Shown piece after piece: positions 1 through 10,693 of a stretch of 64,000 nt of DNA. Where the stretch lies: the NCBI GenBank assembly GCA_004380135.1, contig QXCR01000059.1, positions 1 to 64,000 of the forward strand, given 5' to 3'. The DNA is from Stemphylium vesicarium (Eukaryota; Ascomycota; Dothideomycetes; Pleosporales; Pleosporaceae). The translations under genes were made by a program, and so were the position numbers. The notes below the pieces were generated by a model. It searched no databases and was not told the origin of the DNA. It worked only from the letters and a program-made list of their open reading frames with translations. The number at the start of each line of letters is the position of its first letter. Positions within the stretch are counted from its first letter, which is position 1.

Positions 1-132
1 AACAATAAAGTGCTCCTCAAGTCCAAGCGGAACTCCTGCACCTTGATTCTCATGCTCAACTCGAAAGCTCAAGTGCCCCACACCTACTTTCCAACGTCAA
101 ATGCACTTCCGCCCCCTCCCTCAGCAACCCCC

Positions 133-773
133 TCACCTCATCCAACAAATCCCCCCAGCGCACCCGTCCTCCCTCTCAACCTGCACATAGTAAATCAGCT
201 CAACCCAATTCCCCGTATCGACATCAAGCCGATAGTGATACACGTTATCCCCCATTGTCCATCCATGATGGCGTCCCCACTGCTGCAGATGCTCGTTGAG
301 GTACGCCCTGACGCGTATGGGTCCGCCACGCATAATGTACGTGTTAAGCCACACGGGGTCTTCATTGTCGAGCGACGTCTTCCATACATCCCATGTCGCG
401 CGCAATCCGTACTTTGAACTTGTTGGAAGACCAGAGGCGTTGAGAAGGCCACCGGTGCCGCAGGAGACCCAGCGGTGGGATTTGTAGAGGCCGCCACCTT
501 TTAGCGCGGGTGCAGATCTGGCGGTGGTGTACTGTCGAATAGAGCGGTATTGATGGGGGAGTTTCCGAGCCATTCATCGGGGAGTGGCAGCCGTTCTGGT
601 GCTAAGTGTTGTTTTATAACGGCGACCCAGTAGGGGGAGACGTGCATGCAGGTTCGGAGGTCAAAGAGTTCGAGTCGAGAGATGATTTGTGATAGGATTT
701 CTGGGATGAGGACGATTTTGTGGGGCTGCGGTGTGGGCAGGATGCGAAGATTCATCGTGGCGGTGGTGGTCAT
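133..773 (-). CDS. F-box domain protein with an apparent frameshift
   Basis: The first reading frame (773 down to about 501) opens with a leucine-rich segment reading IPEILSQIISRLELFDLRT followed by a VSPYWVAVIK-like stretch. This is typical of an F-box that docks a target-recognition subunit to an SCF ubiquitin ligase. It meets a stop at 501-503. The adjacent frame is then open to 133 and has clear coding character (KSHRWVSCGTG, then a Trp-rich WDVWKTSLDNEDPVW region). I see no credible GT...AG intron between the two, and the reading must slip by one base around 500-530. So this is either a decayed gene or a one-base sequence error. The start could also be the Met at 755. The C-terminal part is shared by many fungal F-box proteins but gives no substrate. 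Confidence 0.6.
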
Positions 774-1457
774 GGTCGTAGTCGTGAGAGAGGTGTATGC
801 GATCTACGTGGTTGATGGACGTTCGGGTTAGGGTTCCATGTCGTGTAGATGTGGACGTCGAGTTGGGGTAGATGAAAGGGATAGTTTAGCAATTTTGTGC
901 GTGGGGGCCAACTTCGAAGGGGAATGTGAGTCCTCGATAGGTGCATCCATGGTTGAGGTGACACAGTACCGGATCGTGAAGGTCCAGTCTCATCAACGTG
1001 TTGCCGACCACAGTTATTCACCATGTTTTTAAATTGTGGCCCCTGCTTGATGCGAATGTGACTATGATTGCCTATTTGGAAAGGGCATCGCGACTCAACG
1101 TCACCGTGGCCTTTGCAAGGGAGCGCATTGATGCCGAACACAATCGCCATAACATGTATTGGCAAGAAGTAGCGATTCAATTGTGACAGCGACTTGAGAA
1201 TGTGTCTCCGGGTATCTCCGATATTTCCTCCATAGCGTGTCAAAAGAATTGGACAATGGTGCCCGATGTACCGAACCGATGTTTCCCGCCCATGAAACGC
1301 AAAAGATATGATAGGCAATCTGAGCCTTACTCGGTCGTCCGCCAATCTTGGAAAACATTTCGTACATTCGTAAGGGATCTGATGCCCCATCTGCTTTTGA
1401 TGCAACCTCCCCGGAGGGTAATATGGCTTTAGACATTTTGTGATCTTCCCAAGCACC
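774..1457. other. Intergenic, F-box to sreA
   Basis: This is the upstream region of the F-box gene and the 3' flank of sreA, both on the minus strand. A 235-codon open frame crosses it on the minus strand, but it overlaps the end of sreA and has no recognisable domain, so I treat it as chance. Confidence 0.5.
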
Positions 1458-3133
1458 TCAATCGTTTTCGAGTTCATCCAACTCTTTCTGTCGCCTTTCC
1501 AATTCTTGCCTCATGGCATCCGCTTCCCGCTTTAGCCTCTCTCTTCTAGCTGCCTTCTCTTCTTGTGACATGACAGAATTAGGCGATGCGCCTCCACTTG
1601 TGCGAAGCGGCACCGAAAGTGATGGGTCGATGTTCGCGTCTGCATCAGCTTGTGATGGGTTCAGGATAGATGATATCGCATTCGGACGGTGGGGCAGTGG
1701 ATTCGCTGGCTCGTCGGGATCCATAGTCGCGCTGCGACTTCGTTTTCTCGGCGATGGCGCGCTATGTTGCATATTTGGTATAAGATTCGCTGGATTCGAT
1801 GTTGCTGATGGATTACTATAGTAATGCGTAAAGTCGACGGCGATAGGTCCCCTAGGTGGCTCAGGCGTGTAGTCTTCCCTAGACTCTAGTGCAGTGGATG
1901 GATCCGGCGAAACAGAATGTTCAAAAGCAGGTGTCTGGGATGGCCGCTGTGGGGGCGAGTAGTTTGCGACAGAAGGCGCGGCTTGGGAGCCTGTGTCACC
2001 GGCAGGTACAACACGTTTCCGGCGCTTGATCTCCTGCTTTTTCATCGCCACCGGGCGGTGTGTGCCATGAAGCTTGTAGTAGAGTCCTGTACAGAAGCAT
2101 TAGTCATCTATCGACTACTACGTCTGATTGGTGTCTGGCGGCATCAACTTACCACACGCATTGCAGATGATGTGACCGGCATCGTCACGTCTCCATAGTG
2201 GTGTGATGGTGGTTCCACAGTTCTGGCAAGCTGGAATTGCACTCGTCGACGCCGAATTAGAGGCAGTAGAGGCGGTCGCATCGTTTCCACTCCTGCTCTC
2301 ACAGGGCGCTGCATTTGCTTGGGCCAAAGCAAACTTGGCAGTCTTTGATACGCGGTTGTTAAAGGCGGGACAGCCACTGCAACCTTGCTGACCCCCGGTA
2401 CCATTACACCTACCCCCACCGGGGCAAGTCCCAGCCGCCATCTGATCAGCGGCAACATAGGTTGCCACACGCGGGGAAGTAGCAACGTTTCCAGGTGACG
2501 TTCTGTTGCCGTCACTGGGTCCTGGAGTTGGGCTTTGCTGTACCGGCATGATGGGCTGAGTATTTATGTTGCGCTTAAGATTTACTGGCCGTGATTGATT
2601 CCGTGCCTTCATGTACAGACCGCATGCGTTGCATACAGTTTCCCCAGAAGGCGATCGGCGCCATAACGGCGTCTGAGTTGTTTTGCAGTTGCTTCGGTCC
2701 GTTAGCGCTTTCCCTGCAGATCTGGTTCCAACTGCAATCGCGCAACCAGTGGCGATCACACAGGAAATTTTCAGATAACGCATATGACATACCTGCAAAC
2801 TTGACCCGTGACAGGCGCGTTGGACGTCTCGTAGTTCATGTTCGGTATTTGTAGAGATGCTGAGGTCGAAGGCGTCGCTGGACCGTCGGCGATTGGCACT
2901 GCATCTTCAAGGGAGTGATAAATCTCGGATCTTTGATCATCCTGGGCATCGATAGGCTGTTGCTCTTGCGAGGGCGTCTCTGTCCTCGGCTTGTGGTGTT
3001 CATGCGCCTGATTGAGCAGTCGGAGACTCTCAGCCATCTCTAATTCGTCCTTGCTTGTTTCCCTTGACAAATGATGGGGATGAGTAGGTGTCGGGGCGAG
3101 TGACGTGCCTCCGTTTCCTGATGGATGCGCCAT
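1458..3133 (-). CDS. sreA: SreA-type GATA repressor of siderophore/iron-uptake genes
   Basis: Three exons: 3133-2793, 2691-2153 and 2086-1458, giving 502 aa. The introns (2692-2792 and 2087-2152) join in frame exactly inside each zinc finger. Finger 1 has Cys at about 113, 116, 134 and 137 (CSNC...CNAC). Finger 2 has Cys at 269, 272, 290 and 293 (CQNC...CNAC-GLYYKLHG). Between them, at about 203-221, lies the four-cysteine block CPGGGRC...GCSGC that marks the SreA/SRE/Urbs1 iron-sensing family. A basic, heptad-like coiled coil ends the protein. Family knowledge: under iron sufficiency these proteins bind GATA sites and repress siderophore synthesis and reductive iron uptake. The start at 3133 (MAHPSGNGG) is preferred over an upstream Met because sequence before it is not family-like. 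No siderophore genes are adjacent. Confidence 0.93.
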
Positions 3134-4459
3134 GAAGCGAGGGTGTCGTCTTTGTCTGAGGGCCAGGTGTCCCGCGAAGGTGAGATTTAAGTTCGCAGTA
3201 ATGCACTGTTGCCTGATTGCACACACGTCCGTTCAGGGAGGCGTAGTTGCTTAGCTGGATAGTAATCGATCGGATTTTGGTCTCGGCTCTGTCTGATATC
3301 CGAATGAGTGTATACCACTTGAAACGAGCGCTAACGTCTCTTGGTCTGGATATGCGGGTCTTCGGTCCTTCGCGCGAAGGATGTCAGGTGTGGCACACTG
3401 AACGTTCAACGGACAAGTTTAAGAATAATGTGCCTAGCAAGGGAGGACATCAGGTGCGTTCGGCATCTCCATCGTCATAACTCGGTGCGAGACGGCCACA
3501 GGGCCAGGCGTTGCTGGTGCGGTACAAGTTGGATTTCTCAGGCGGTGAATGGGGGCTGGTGGCCAATCACGTCTTTGCTATTCTAAGCTTTGGTCTAGCG
3601 CCATGACCCTGTGTGAGCACGTCCACGGCGGAAATGGACAGCAGGCAACTTCATAACAGCGAGAAGGATTTGACCTCCTCATCGCACATGTCTCGGGTTG
3701 CATGCAGAGCCAACCATACCTGAGGTGCGAGCATCCAAGGAGATAGCACAGGATTCCCTAACCCCAAAGGATGTGCTGTGGCGGCATGTGGAAGGAAAAA
3801 TCGGCGCCATCAATCTTGGTCTCCACCTAGGGCCTTGCAATAGACCAACTGTCAGCGGATCAGGATCCGGCTCGCCTATGCTAGCGATTTATATTGGTTC
3901 CTCTCCGCACGCCACTGATGCATGGCGAGGGTCCAATCAACGGGAGGCGAAATGATACATGCATCAACGTACACATTGCGTGCATTTCACTTCAGATCTG
4001 CTTGGGCATCTCGGCTGCCAACGACTTGTGCCCGATGAGGTCGTCTCCGAAGCGATACACTAGCAGCAGATGCAGTCCATGGGTACCGGTAGTCCGTCTC
4101 CGCTCCATGCACTGCGGACACTAAGTGGACAAGCGAACACGTGCAGAGAGAGTACTACAGCCTTGTTTGTTTGGGCCATACATCCTATCCTACACCAGAT
4201 TCAATCCCGACCGTAGTCTACTTTCCTAACCAAGATTTTGGAACAGCCATCCACCCATCCCAAATCGAGACCCAGATCCCAATGACAAGTCTCCACGACG
4301 CCAGTGTATCTACCCGGTGCCAGAGCAACTCGTAACACAACACCTAATTGAGTACATGAAAAGCGCGCGATCAGGTTTCTGCCCAGGCCGAAAGACCTGG
4401 TGAGCAATATAAGCATGAGGGTTCTTCGCATGCCATCCTCTGCTGCGCTAACTGTGGAT
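3134..4459. promoter_or_regulatory. sreA upstream region
   Basis: About 1.3 kb with no coding signal lies between the sreA start and the end of the Tvp15-like gene, which is also on the minus strand. It must hold the sreA promoter. Scattered GATA cores occur (for example in TCTGATATCC near 3291 and AGATAG near 3740), which would fit GATA-factor control, but I cannot show they are more frequent than chance. Confidence 0.4.
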
Positions 4460-5435
4460 TTAGACTTGCTCAGCACCCCATCCGGCGTCAGCGTCACTAG
4501 TCGTTGTTAGCCGCACGATATTTGTATATTGTGAACTGTCTCAGACATACCGCATGTTCGCTGGGGGCTCGATGGAGGGGATGAATTCCAGAGCAGCGTA
4601 GGCCACACCAATTATGCCGACAATGGTACCGGGTACGATGCGGAACCACCTCTCACCGACGATGACGGAGCCGATGAAGATGTAGAAAATACCGCGACCG
4701 AGGAAGGAGAACATGAAGGAGGCATAGCGGGCCACTTGCTGGGGGATCTGGAACTCGAGGAGAGCGGTTCCTGGTTGAATGTTAACGGGGCTCTTTAGGT
4801 ACAGCAGGCGCATGCTTTCTTACCAAGACCGAATATTATTAGGTAAACACCGAGGATGATGTTGGAACTGAAGGAATCATCAGCGCTATTGGGGGATAAG
4901 TAAAGAAGAAAAGTGCAATAGCAGGCCAGTGTGAGGCCGGAAGACAGCAGCTATGGCATCTTTGAAGACAGCTTCGCGCATGTGAGGTCCTGAGATGTGG
5001 CATAGTTGGACATGCGTGGCCTGCACACCGGCCAAGGGACGATGCAGTTGGCGCTGCAGGCAGCAGCTTCTGGCATTTCACAGCTTCAATTACGTCTTCT
5101 CGGGCCCCCGCATGCCGGATGCAGCACCCACATAGCCAAGTGATATGCGATCAAGCGGCTGAGGAGAAGGCGATTCGATGCGACGGGTGGGAGAGGGTAT
5201 GTGCGGCAGGCACACTCACAAATCGTTGAATGGAAACAACTTCGCAACACCGCCGAGGACGACAAATACGGCAACGGCGAAATTCACCATGCGACTGTGT
5301 AATGCGTTAGTCATCAATCAAGTCATATCTAAGCTTCTCTGCGAGGGCGCTGCACAGCTCTACACAGCTCGTGCACCAGCTCTGTGCAGCTCCCCAAAGC
5401 TCCAGGTGTACTCACAAGATGTCGGAGAAGTCCAT
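4460..5435 (-). CDS. Tvp15-like / COPI-associated Golgi membrane protein
   Basis: Five small exons: 5435-5416, 5294-5220, 4867-4824, 4770-4551 and 4496-4460, giving 131 aa. The joins are all in frame and give a hydrophobic protein with about four membrane segments. It contains VNFAVAVFVVLGGVAKLFPF, SNIILGVYLIIFGL, FMFSFLGRGIFYIFIGS and a conserved tail EFIPSIEPPANMRDADAG. These match the COPI-associated/Tvp15 family of late-Golgi vesicle proteins. The last intron (4497-4550) is supported because reading through it gives a stop straight after NMRYV, while splicing restores the family-typical end GWGAEQV. Intron 2 (4868-5219) is 352 nt, far longer than the other introns here. I found no exon in it. 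Length is normal for the family. Confidence 0.82.
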
Positions 5436-6699
5436 GGCGGAGGATTGGCCTGAAAGGTGTGGGAACCGCACTTTGACGAACTTCACGCGGGGTACCGGAA
5501 AAAGAGAAGACGGATGGAAGATGAGATGATTAAAAGTGGCTTGTTGGGGAGCTTGGGGAGAAGAGTTGGTGTTGCGCAACGCTGGCTTGCGACGAGACGC
5601 TGCGAGGGTGCGAACAACGGCCAAGCTTCCGCGCTAAACGTCATACCTGGTCGTCCTGCTCATTGGCCCGACGCGCACTCAAGGGGCTGAACCCTACGGG
5701 CTGTTTCTTGTAAGCCGGACATGTTTCTTTTCACTACCCTCTGCTCTTCTCCTACGTCTACGATGCCATTGCAACCACCTATGACTGCAACAGCTATCTC
5801 AGCAACCAGTGGAGAACGAGCGAGAATGAATGGCCTCTTAAATTGAAGGGATTCTCATTTCCTCTCGCCCTAGGCAAATGTTACCGTGTGTGTGTATGTG
5901 TGTGTCAATGCCAGTGCAGCACCCACTCGACCATGTATACGCCAGCCTGCAACTTCGCTGCTGACTGTCTGTTCTGTGAGCACAAGGGAAGAGTCGTACG
6001 TCGTGCTCTGTCTCGCAACGCCTTCTCTGCACCGCCTTATACTCACAGTCGCGGTCAAGAATCACATAGTCTCGACCGTCCTGGATCCGCTATTATCAAC
6101 TCTAACCTCCACTTCCCAATCACGTACCACTCGCTGTTAATTATCAATTCCCTCAAATAGCTTAGAATACAGCTTTGCTGTTGACCTCGGCCTTCTAGCT
6201 GCCCGAGTTCCCCGGTCTGTGAACACCGCATCAATACGAAGAATTTATCCTCCAACCCGGTCACCTGCCCCCACAATACAGCCTCAACGTACTGAGCTAG
6301 TTGTCGTCGACTTAGCCACTTTACCACTGCGAAAGGGCATGGTTAGGTGCGACGGTGAGCGTTGATCGACCGCTAATGACAAGCATAACCCACGTCGGGT
6401 ATTGTCTAGAAATTGCGCGTGTGATCATAGGCATAAACACGCAGGGGTCGTGTTTCGTTAGCTAACCTCCGAGATTTATTTATATCCTTCATGCGGCGGC
6501 GGTTTCTGTGGACTACTTCGGCGCAAATTACATCATTCTCGTATTCTGTTTGTACACGGACTTGAAGGCAAGTTGGTATATAACAGGAGGTGAGTCTTCG
6601 TTCTGGAAATGTCTCATCACAATCACATCACACATCTTCACTACTCAACCAATAACCCTTTACAACACCAACCCAAACCAAGCCATCTCAACCATCAAC
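5436..6699. promoter_or_regulatory. Divergent intergenic region Tvp15-like / phiA-like
   Basis: About 1.26 kb separates two divergent genes. It holds a TG-rich microsatellite (about 5886-5905), a perfect 10-bp palindrome GTTAGCTAAC near 6458-6467, and a TATA box close to the phiA-like gene. No coding sequence is supported. Confidence 0.5.
6577..6583 (+). promoter_or_regulatory. TATA box of the phiA-like gene
   Basis: TATATAA lies about 120 bp before the chosen ATG at 6700. A C/A-rich, AG-poor leader follows, as is common in strongly expressed fungal genes. Confidence 0.6.
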
Positions 6700-7281
6700 A
6701 TGAAGTTCACCACCTCCACCGTCGTCGCCTCTACTCTGGCCGTTGCCGCCGCCCAGGTCAACTGGAACGACACCAAGCCCGCTCAGGGCGACGCCTTCCG
6801 CGTCATGGCCATCCGTTCAGGCTCTGAATTCCACTACGCCGACGTAGCAGCCTACAAGGGCGGCCTCAGCATGAAGGTCGACCAAGACTCTCGCTGCGGC
6901 GATGTCGACCACCAGTACGCCACCTTTACCCTCTCCGAGGAAGGCGACCTCTACCTCTACACCCCCAACCCGCCTCTCGAGGCCTACGTCGACCGCTCCG
7001 GCATGGGCCAGGGCGTCCTCCAGTTCACCACTGGCGTCCAGCCCATCGGCCGCAACCAGGAGCGCGGCCCCTTCAAGATCAACGCCGACTCCAACCTCGT
7101 CTTCCAGTCCGGCGACCAGGAGATTGGCTTCCAGGCCTGCCCCAACGGCGACCAGGGCTACTCCATCTGGATGGAGGGCAACCCCAAGCCTGCTTACCAG
7201 GAGGGCTGCCTTCCTTTCATCGCCAAGGCTCTCAAGGAGGAGGCTCCCGTCAAGTGCCTTTACGAGGGCATGAGCAACTAA
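6700..7281 (+). CDS. phiA: PhiA-like secreted cell wall protein
   Basis: 193 aa, single exon. Residues 1-18 (MKFTTSTVVASTLAVAAA) are a signal peptide ending before QVNWND. The mature protein has a repeated beta-type pattern with FRVMAIRSGSEFHYADV, GLYLYTPNP-like and GYSIWMEGNP segments, and four cysteines. This matches the fungal PhiA/phialide cell wall family, involved in conidiophore (phialide) development and cell wall in Aspergillus. Codon use is strongly C-ending, suggesting high expression, and the gene has its own TATA box. The open frame extends upstream of 6700, but the in-frame upstream codons are the leader and the signal peptide fixes the start. The symbol rests on family resemblance only. 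Confidence 0.8.
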   Translation: MKFTTSTVVASTLAVAAAQVNWNDTKPAQGDAFRVMAIRSGSEFHYADVAAYKGGLSMKVDQDSRCGDVDHQYATFTLSEEGDLYLYTPNPPLEAYVDRSGMGQGVLQFTTGVQPIGRNQERGPFKINADSNLVFQSGDQEIGFQACPNGDQGYSIWMEGNPKPAYQEGCLPFIAKALKEEAPVKCLYEGMSN

Positions 7282-8058
7282 ACTGTATCTTTGCTGATGT
7301 GTAACGTCCGTGATAGATGGAGGGAGAAGTTCGATGTATATATTTTAGAACCACTTTACTATAACGTAATGAAGAAACACACAGTTGGCGCTCACGCGCA
7401 TCCCTGATCTTGACTCTTCTGCTGCTGTGAATTCCTCTACATGTTAGTGATCGGGAACACCAGAGAGGCATTATTTCTAACGCTCCCGCTTCTGCTCTTT
7501 CCAAAACTCATGCGCAATTAGAACGCAGACGTATGCGTATTTGCGTCCGCACCGCTTCGTGCCACGTATTCGTGGCCGTACCTGAACGCCAAGTCTATAC
7601 CCCACAGTTTCAATATGGGGAGTCGGAAATCAGCACAGGCTGGGTTAGGTGAGGCGGTGAGGCGGTGAGGCAAGGCTCAACGCGATCCTTGGAGTAAATT
7701 ATGGTCTATCAAAAGTCTCCTATTAGTAAAGAAGTTGACGCTATCATTAATCGATATAAGCTTCGATCGTATCAGCTATGAAACCATAGCATAACCCCGC
7801 CTACTGTGTTCTGCACGTTCTCTGTAGGAGAAACTTCCATCGCCTCGTTCAGCGAGTATCTGCAGCTACCTCAAACAGTATAGTTTCTTTCGATTGCGGT
7901 ATTCTTTGCAACTGCTGCTCCGTTGTGTCAGGTACGTTGGCAGCTCCGATGAACCCGTTTCCGCCGACGCGGCTGTGCCTCTCCCCTGTGGATTAAACCG
8001 TTTCGAGGGGTGCAAACCAACCCATAATCTCATTTGGCATCATTTCCTTGGAGACTGC
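7282..8058. other. Intergenic, downstream of the phiA-like gene
   Basis: No gene is supported. It contains three head-to-tail copies of an 8-bp unit at 7648-7671. Confidence 0.5.
7648..7671 (+). repeat. Tandem repeat, 3 x GGTGAGGC
   Basis: Three exact, consecutive copies of an 8-bp unit in non-coding sequence. Confidence 0.85.
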
Positions 8059-8309
8059 TCAGCGCTCATGTAAGGTTTCGTTCTCCTCCTTCTGGTGGTT
8101 GGCGGTATAGTTGTCCATCTCTTGAGTGTATTCTTTCGGCGTATGAGCGTGATCTGCCGCCGAGAATCCCCTACCCTGCGGGTTGAAAAGCCCCTTTTCT
8201 GAGCTGTTGATGTTCTCCAATACTTCGTCCTGTTGGGCTTTCACCCTCTTGCGTCGCTTCCTATCACGCTCAGTGCGTTTATCGCGACAGGTTGTAGCTT
8301 CTTCTTCCT
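8059..8309 (-). CDS. Small hydrophilic protein, 5' exon unresolved
   Basis: The minus frame ending at 8059 reads upstream past its first Met through a highly basic stretch (RTERDRKRRKRVKAQQ) to a plausible acceptor site (AATAACAG) at about 8310. The C-terminal half (NPQGRGFSAADHAHTPKEY) has ordinary coding composition. I could not find a convincing first exon with an ATG. A 51-nt intron upstream would reach only a short, unconvincing exon. I do not recognise the family. It may be a small conserved fungal protein with a basic then acidic layout, or a relic. Confidence 0.3.
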
Positions 8310-8820
8310 GTTATTTTCGCGCCCGCACGCTTTTCAGCAGCCTGCTCGCGAGCGTTACATGCATCAACATCAACAACCTTCCTTTTTCATCAGACAAGCT
8401 CGACACTGTAAAGATCGATCGGGCTGTTCCCCTCCCAAAACCGTGATGAGACCAAGAAAGAAGCAGTATATTAGATGTTTGTGGTCTGATCGATCATCGA
8501 ATACGTGACCTAAGAAAGACTAGCGATAACGTAAGCGTGCGCCATAGATATAATTTTGTATGTGTGTGTATGTTATGCGTGGGAGGGCGTCACCTCCCCG
8601 AACCCGAGCCCCGCTAGCGCTCTAGCCCCGCACTAGCAAGAGGTCTATCGCAACTGTGCCACTCGCTGAGCACACACGAAGCGATACCCTTGAATTAGTG
8701 TCCTTGGGTCTACAGTATGTTCAAATCAATAACTTATCAACTACAGATTTCTTCTTATTTGTCTTTCTTTTTGTCTCGAGCAACTTTGTTTCGACTCGAG
8801 ATTCGCGAACCCAATCAGAC

Positions 8821-9660
8821 ATGAAACTAATAGTTGCTGATCCTACGGGCTTCGTTGGAGGTGAATTTTTCTACGCTGCGCTTCAGCACCCGGCGGTGAC
8901 GAGTGTTGTATCCCTCACTCGCAGGGCTGTCGTCGATCCCCGCGTTGTCGAACATGCCAAATTGAACAGCGTCTTGCTGGAGGACTTTGAGCACTACCCT
9001 CCCGATGCGATGGCGCAAATGGAAGGCACAGTGGGATGCATCTGATTAGGATTACTCCCTTACTGTGCGAAAGTTCATCGTTAAACAGTATACCGTCTAT
9101 CAGGGCTATCGGAGGCTTAGCTCCCAAGTTCTCAAACTACGACGCTCTGTACAAAGCAAACGTAGCCTATCCAGTCGCTGCTGCGCCCAAGTTTGCAGAC
9201 ACGTTGGCTCTCTTTCTAGAACCTGAAAGCCGCTTTCGGTTTGTCTATATGAGTGGAGCACTGGCAGAACGCGATCAGCAGAGACAACTCTGGACCATGC
9301 GAAACTCTCGTCTCGTCAAAGTTCGTGAGATCTCGACGTATTATCGTTCCCGCAATTCACGGAAAACGGATACTAACGCAAGAAACTAGGGCGAAGCAGA
9401 GGTTGCCCTTCTCGACATCTCTAGACCTTCAGCGAATGTCTCTTTCGAGACGCTGATCGCCCGTCCGGGATTTGTGCTGGGAAAGGGTGATATCAAAAGC
9501 TTTATCCTAGGGCTTACTGGTCAAACGAGAACCATCTCAGTGCAATATTTGACCTCTGTCTTGGTAGACATGGTAATGAATGGTGGATATGTTGCTGGTG
9601 GATGCGACACTGGATAACGTGGCCCTTGTGCATCGAGTAAAACAGCTGCGAAAAGTTTAA
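8821..9660 (+). pseudogene. NAD(P)-binding (Rossmann, epimerase-like) gene with several disabling changes
   Basis: The layout is of a short-chain NAD(P)-binding protein: N-terminal MKLIVADPTGFVGGEFF, then GGLAPKFSNYDALYKAN, then FVYMSGALAER, then a region with ARPGFVLGKGD. Three things look wrong. The usual first Gly of the dinucleotide motif is Asp (ADPTGFVGG). The first intron (9045-9103) would have to start with AT instead of GT to join GCI-W to AIGGLA in frame; otherwise a TGA ends the protein at 9043-9045. Near 9600 the frame must slip by one base to reach the natural-looking end (LDNVALVHRVKQLRKV, stop 9658-9660). The second intron (9321-9389) is intact, with a GTTCGT donor and a TACTAAC-like branch point. 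The combination suggests a recently inactivated gene. Sequence error at all three points is less likely. Confidence 0.6.
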
Positions 9661-10693
9661 TTACTCTACAGTACTTCCACCAACGCCACTAACACCTGAG
9701 CACATTCTCTTCTGCAAAAAGACAAGACGCTCTTTTAGCAGATGGCCGCTCCGACCCTCCAGCCCCCCAAGCAATATGAAAGAGGCCGTCAGGTACCTCA
9801 AGGCTCTACTCACTAAGCCTGAACACTTCGAGTCACTCTTGGAGCTCACCAAGTACTTCACAACAATCTGCCGGCGATAATTTCAGTTTTTGGCATTACA
9901 AAACACAGTACTAGGCGGCCTTTAGCCGCTTATGTCTATGTCATCAGTCCCTCGCTCATTTACCACCTCTACACCTCCTCCCCCAGCTTCAACGCTAACG
10001 CCCTAGGCCTACTAGCCCCAGAACAAGAGCTCTGCTTCATTGCTCAACACATCCACAGCCCCACAGCCCGGAACCTAGATAGAGTCTTTTCAACTGGCGG
10101 AAATTACCCTACCAGACTGCACACACTGCCAACACCCAAAGAATAGGAGCACCTGAGTACCATACAGGGCGCTACCCGTCTTTCATGCCCCCTGGGAGGC
10201 TTTCATAGGACGTTAAACAATACATACATACATACATACACCAACGCCACTAAAGCATATAACGAAGTCTAGAAGACATCATAGACGTTTCGATTCATGA
10301 TCTCCACAATATTTCATCTTCTCCCGATACCCACGCTCACTGTTGTCTGCGACCGAATTGGTGGTCATGAGAGAAAGGTAGTGTACCAGCGAATAATATC
10401 CCCAATCATACAGAAGAAGTGGAAAGCAACATCAAAGACGCGTCGTATGTAGAACATTGGGATGTTCTGGGGGCAGCAGCGAGTAATAAATAAAATCGTA
10501 ACCGTATGGGTATGACGTCAATGAGGCGTGGTTGCAACTATACCATCGTGAAATTGTAGTAGAGACATTTTACGGTCATCCCTAATCTCTCCGAGGTAAT
10601 CCAAAGGCGAATCATTTCAGAATCTCGAATATTTGCAACATCCCGAGGTCTCTGCGATCTTTGAATATTCTTCTCTCTTACTCTCTCCGAGTC
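9661..10693. other. Gene-poor stretch with coding-like debris
   Basis: Two short plus-strand frames look protein-like but are broken by stops. One is around 9775-9880 (KALLTKPEHFESLLELTKYF). The other is around 9885-10145 (LAAYVYVISPSLIYHLYT, then APEQELCFIAQHIHSPTARN, then DRVFSTGG). They could be remains of a transposable element or of a host gene. I cannot identify either. The rest holds a microsatellite and the leader of the DUF3632 gene. Confidence 0.3.
10221..10240 (+). repeat. Microsatellite, (TACA)5
   Basis: Five exact copies of a 4-bp unit. Confidence 0.9.

Noticed and set aside
770..1477. 235-codon open frame on the minus strand
   Set aside because: Overlaps the 3' end of sreA, no domain-like pattern, and reads as mixed low-conservation sequence.
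6609..7273. Ser/Thr/Pro-rich plus-strand frames inside the phiA-like gene
   Set aside because: Out-of-frame shadows caused by strong codon bias.
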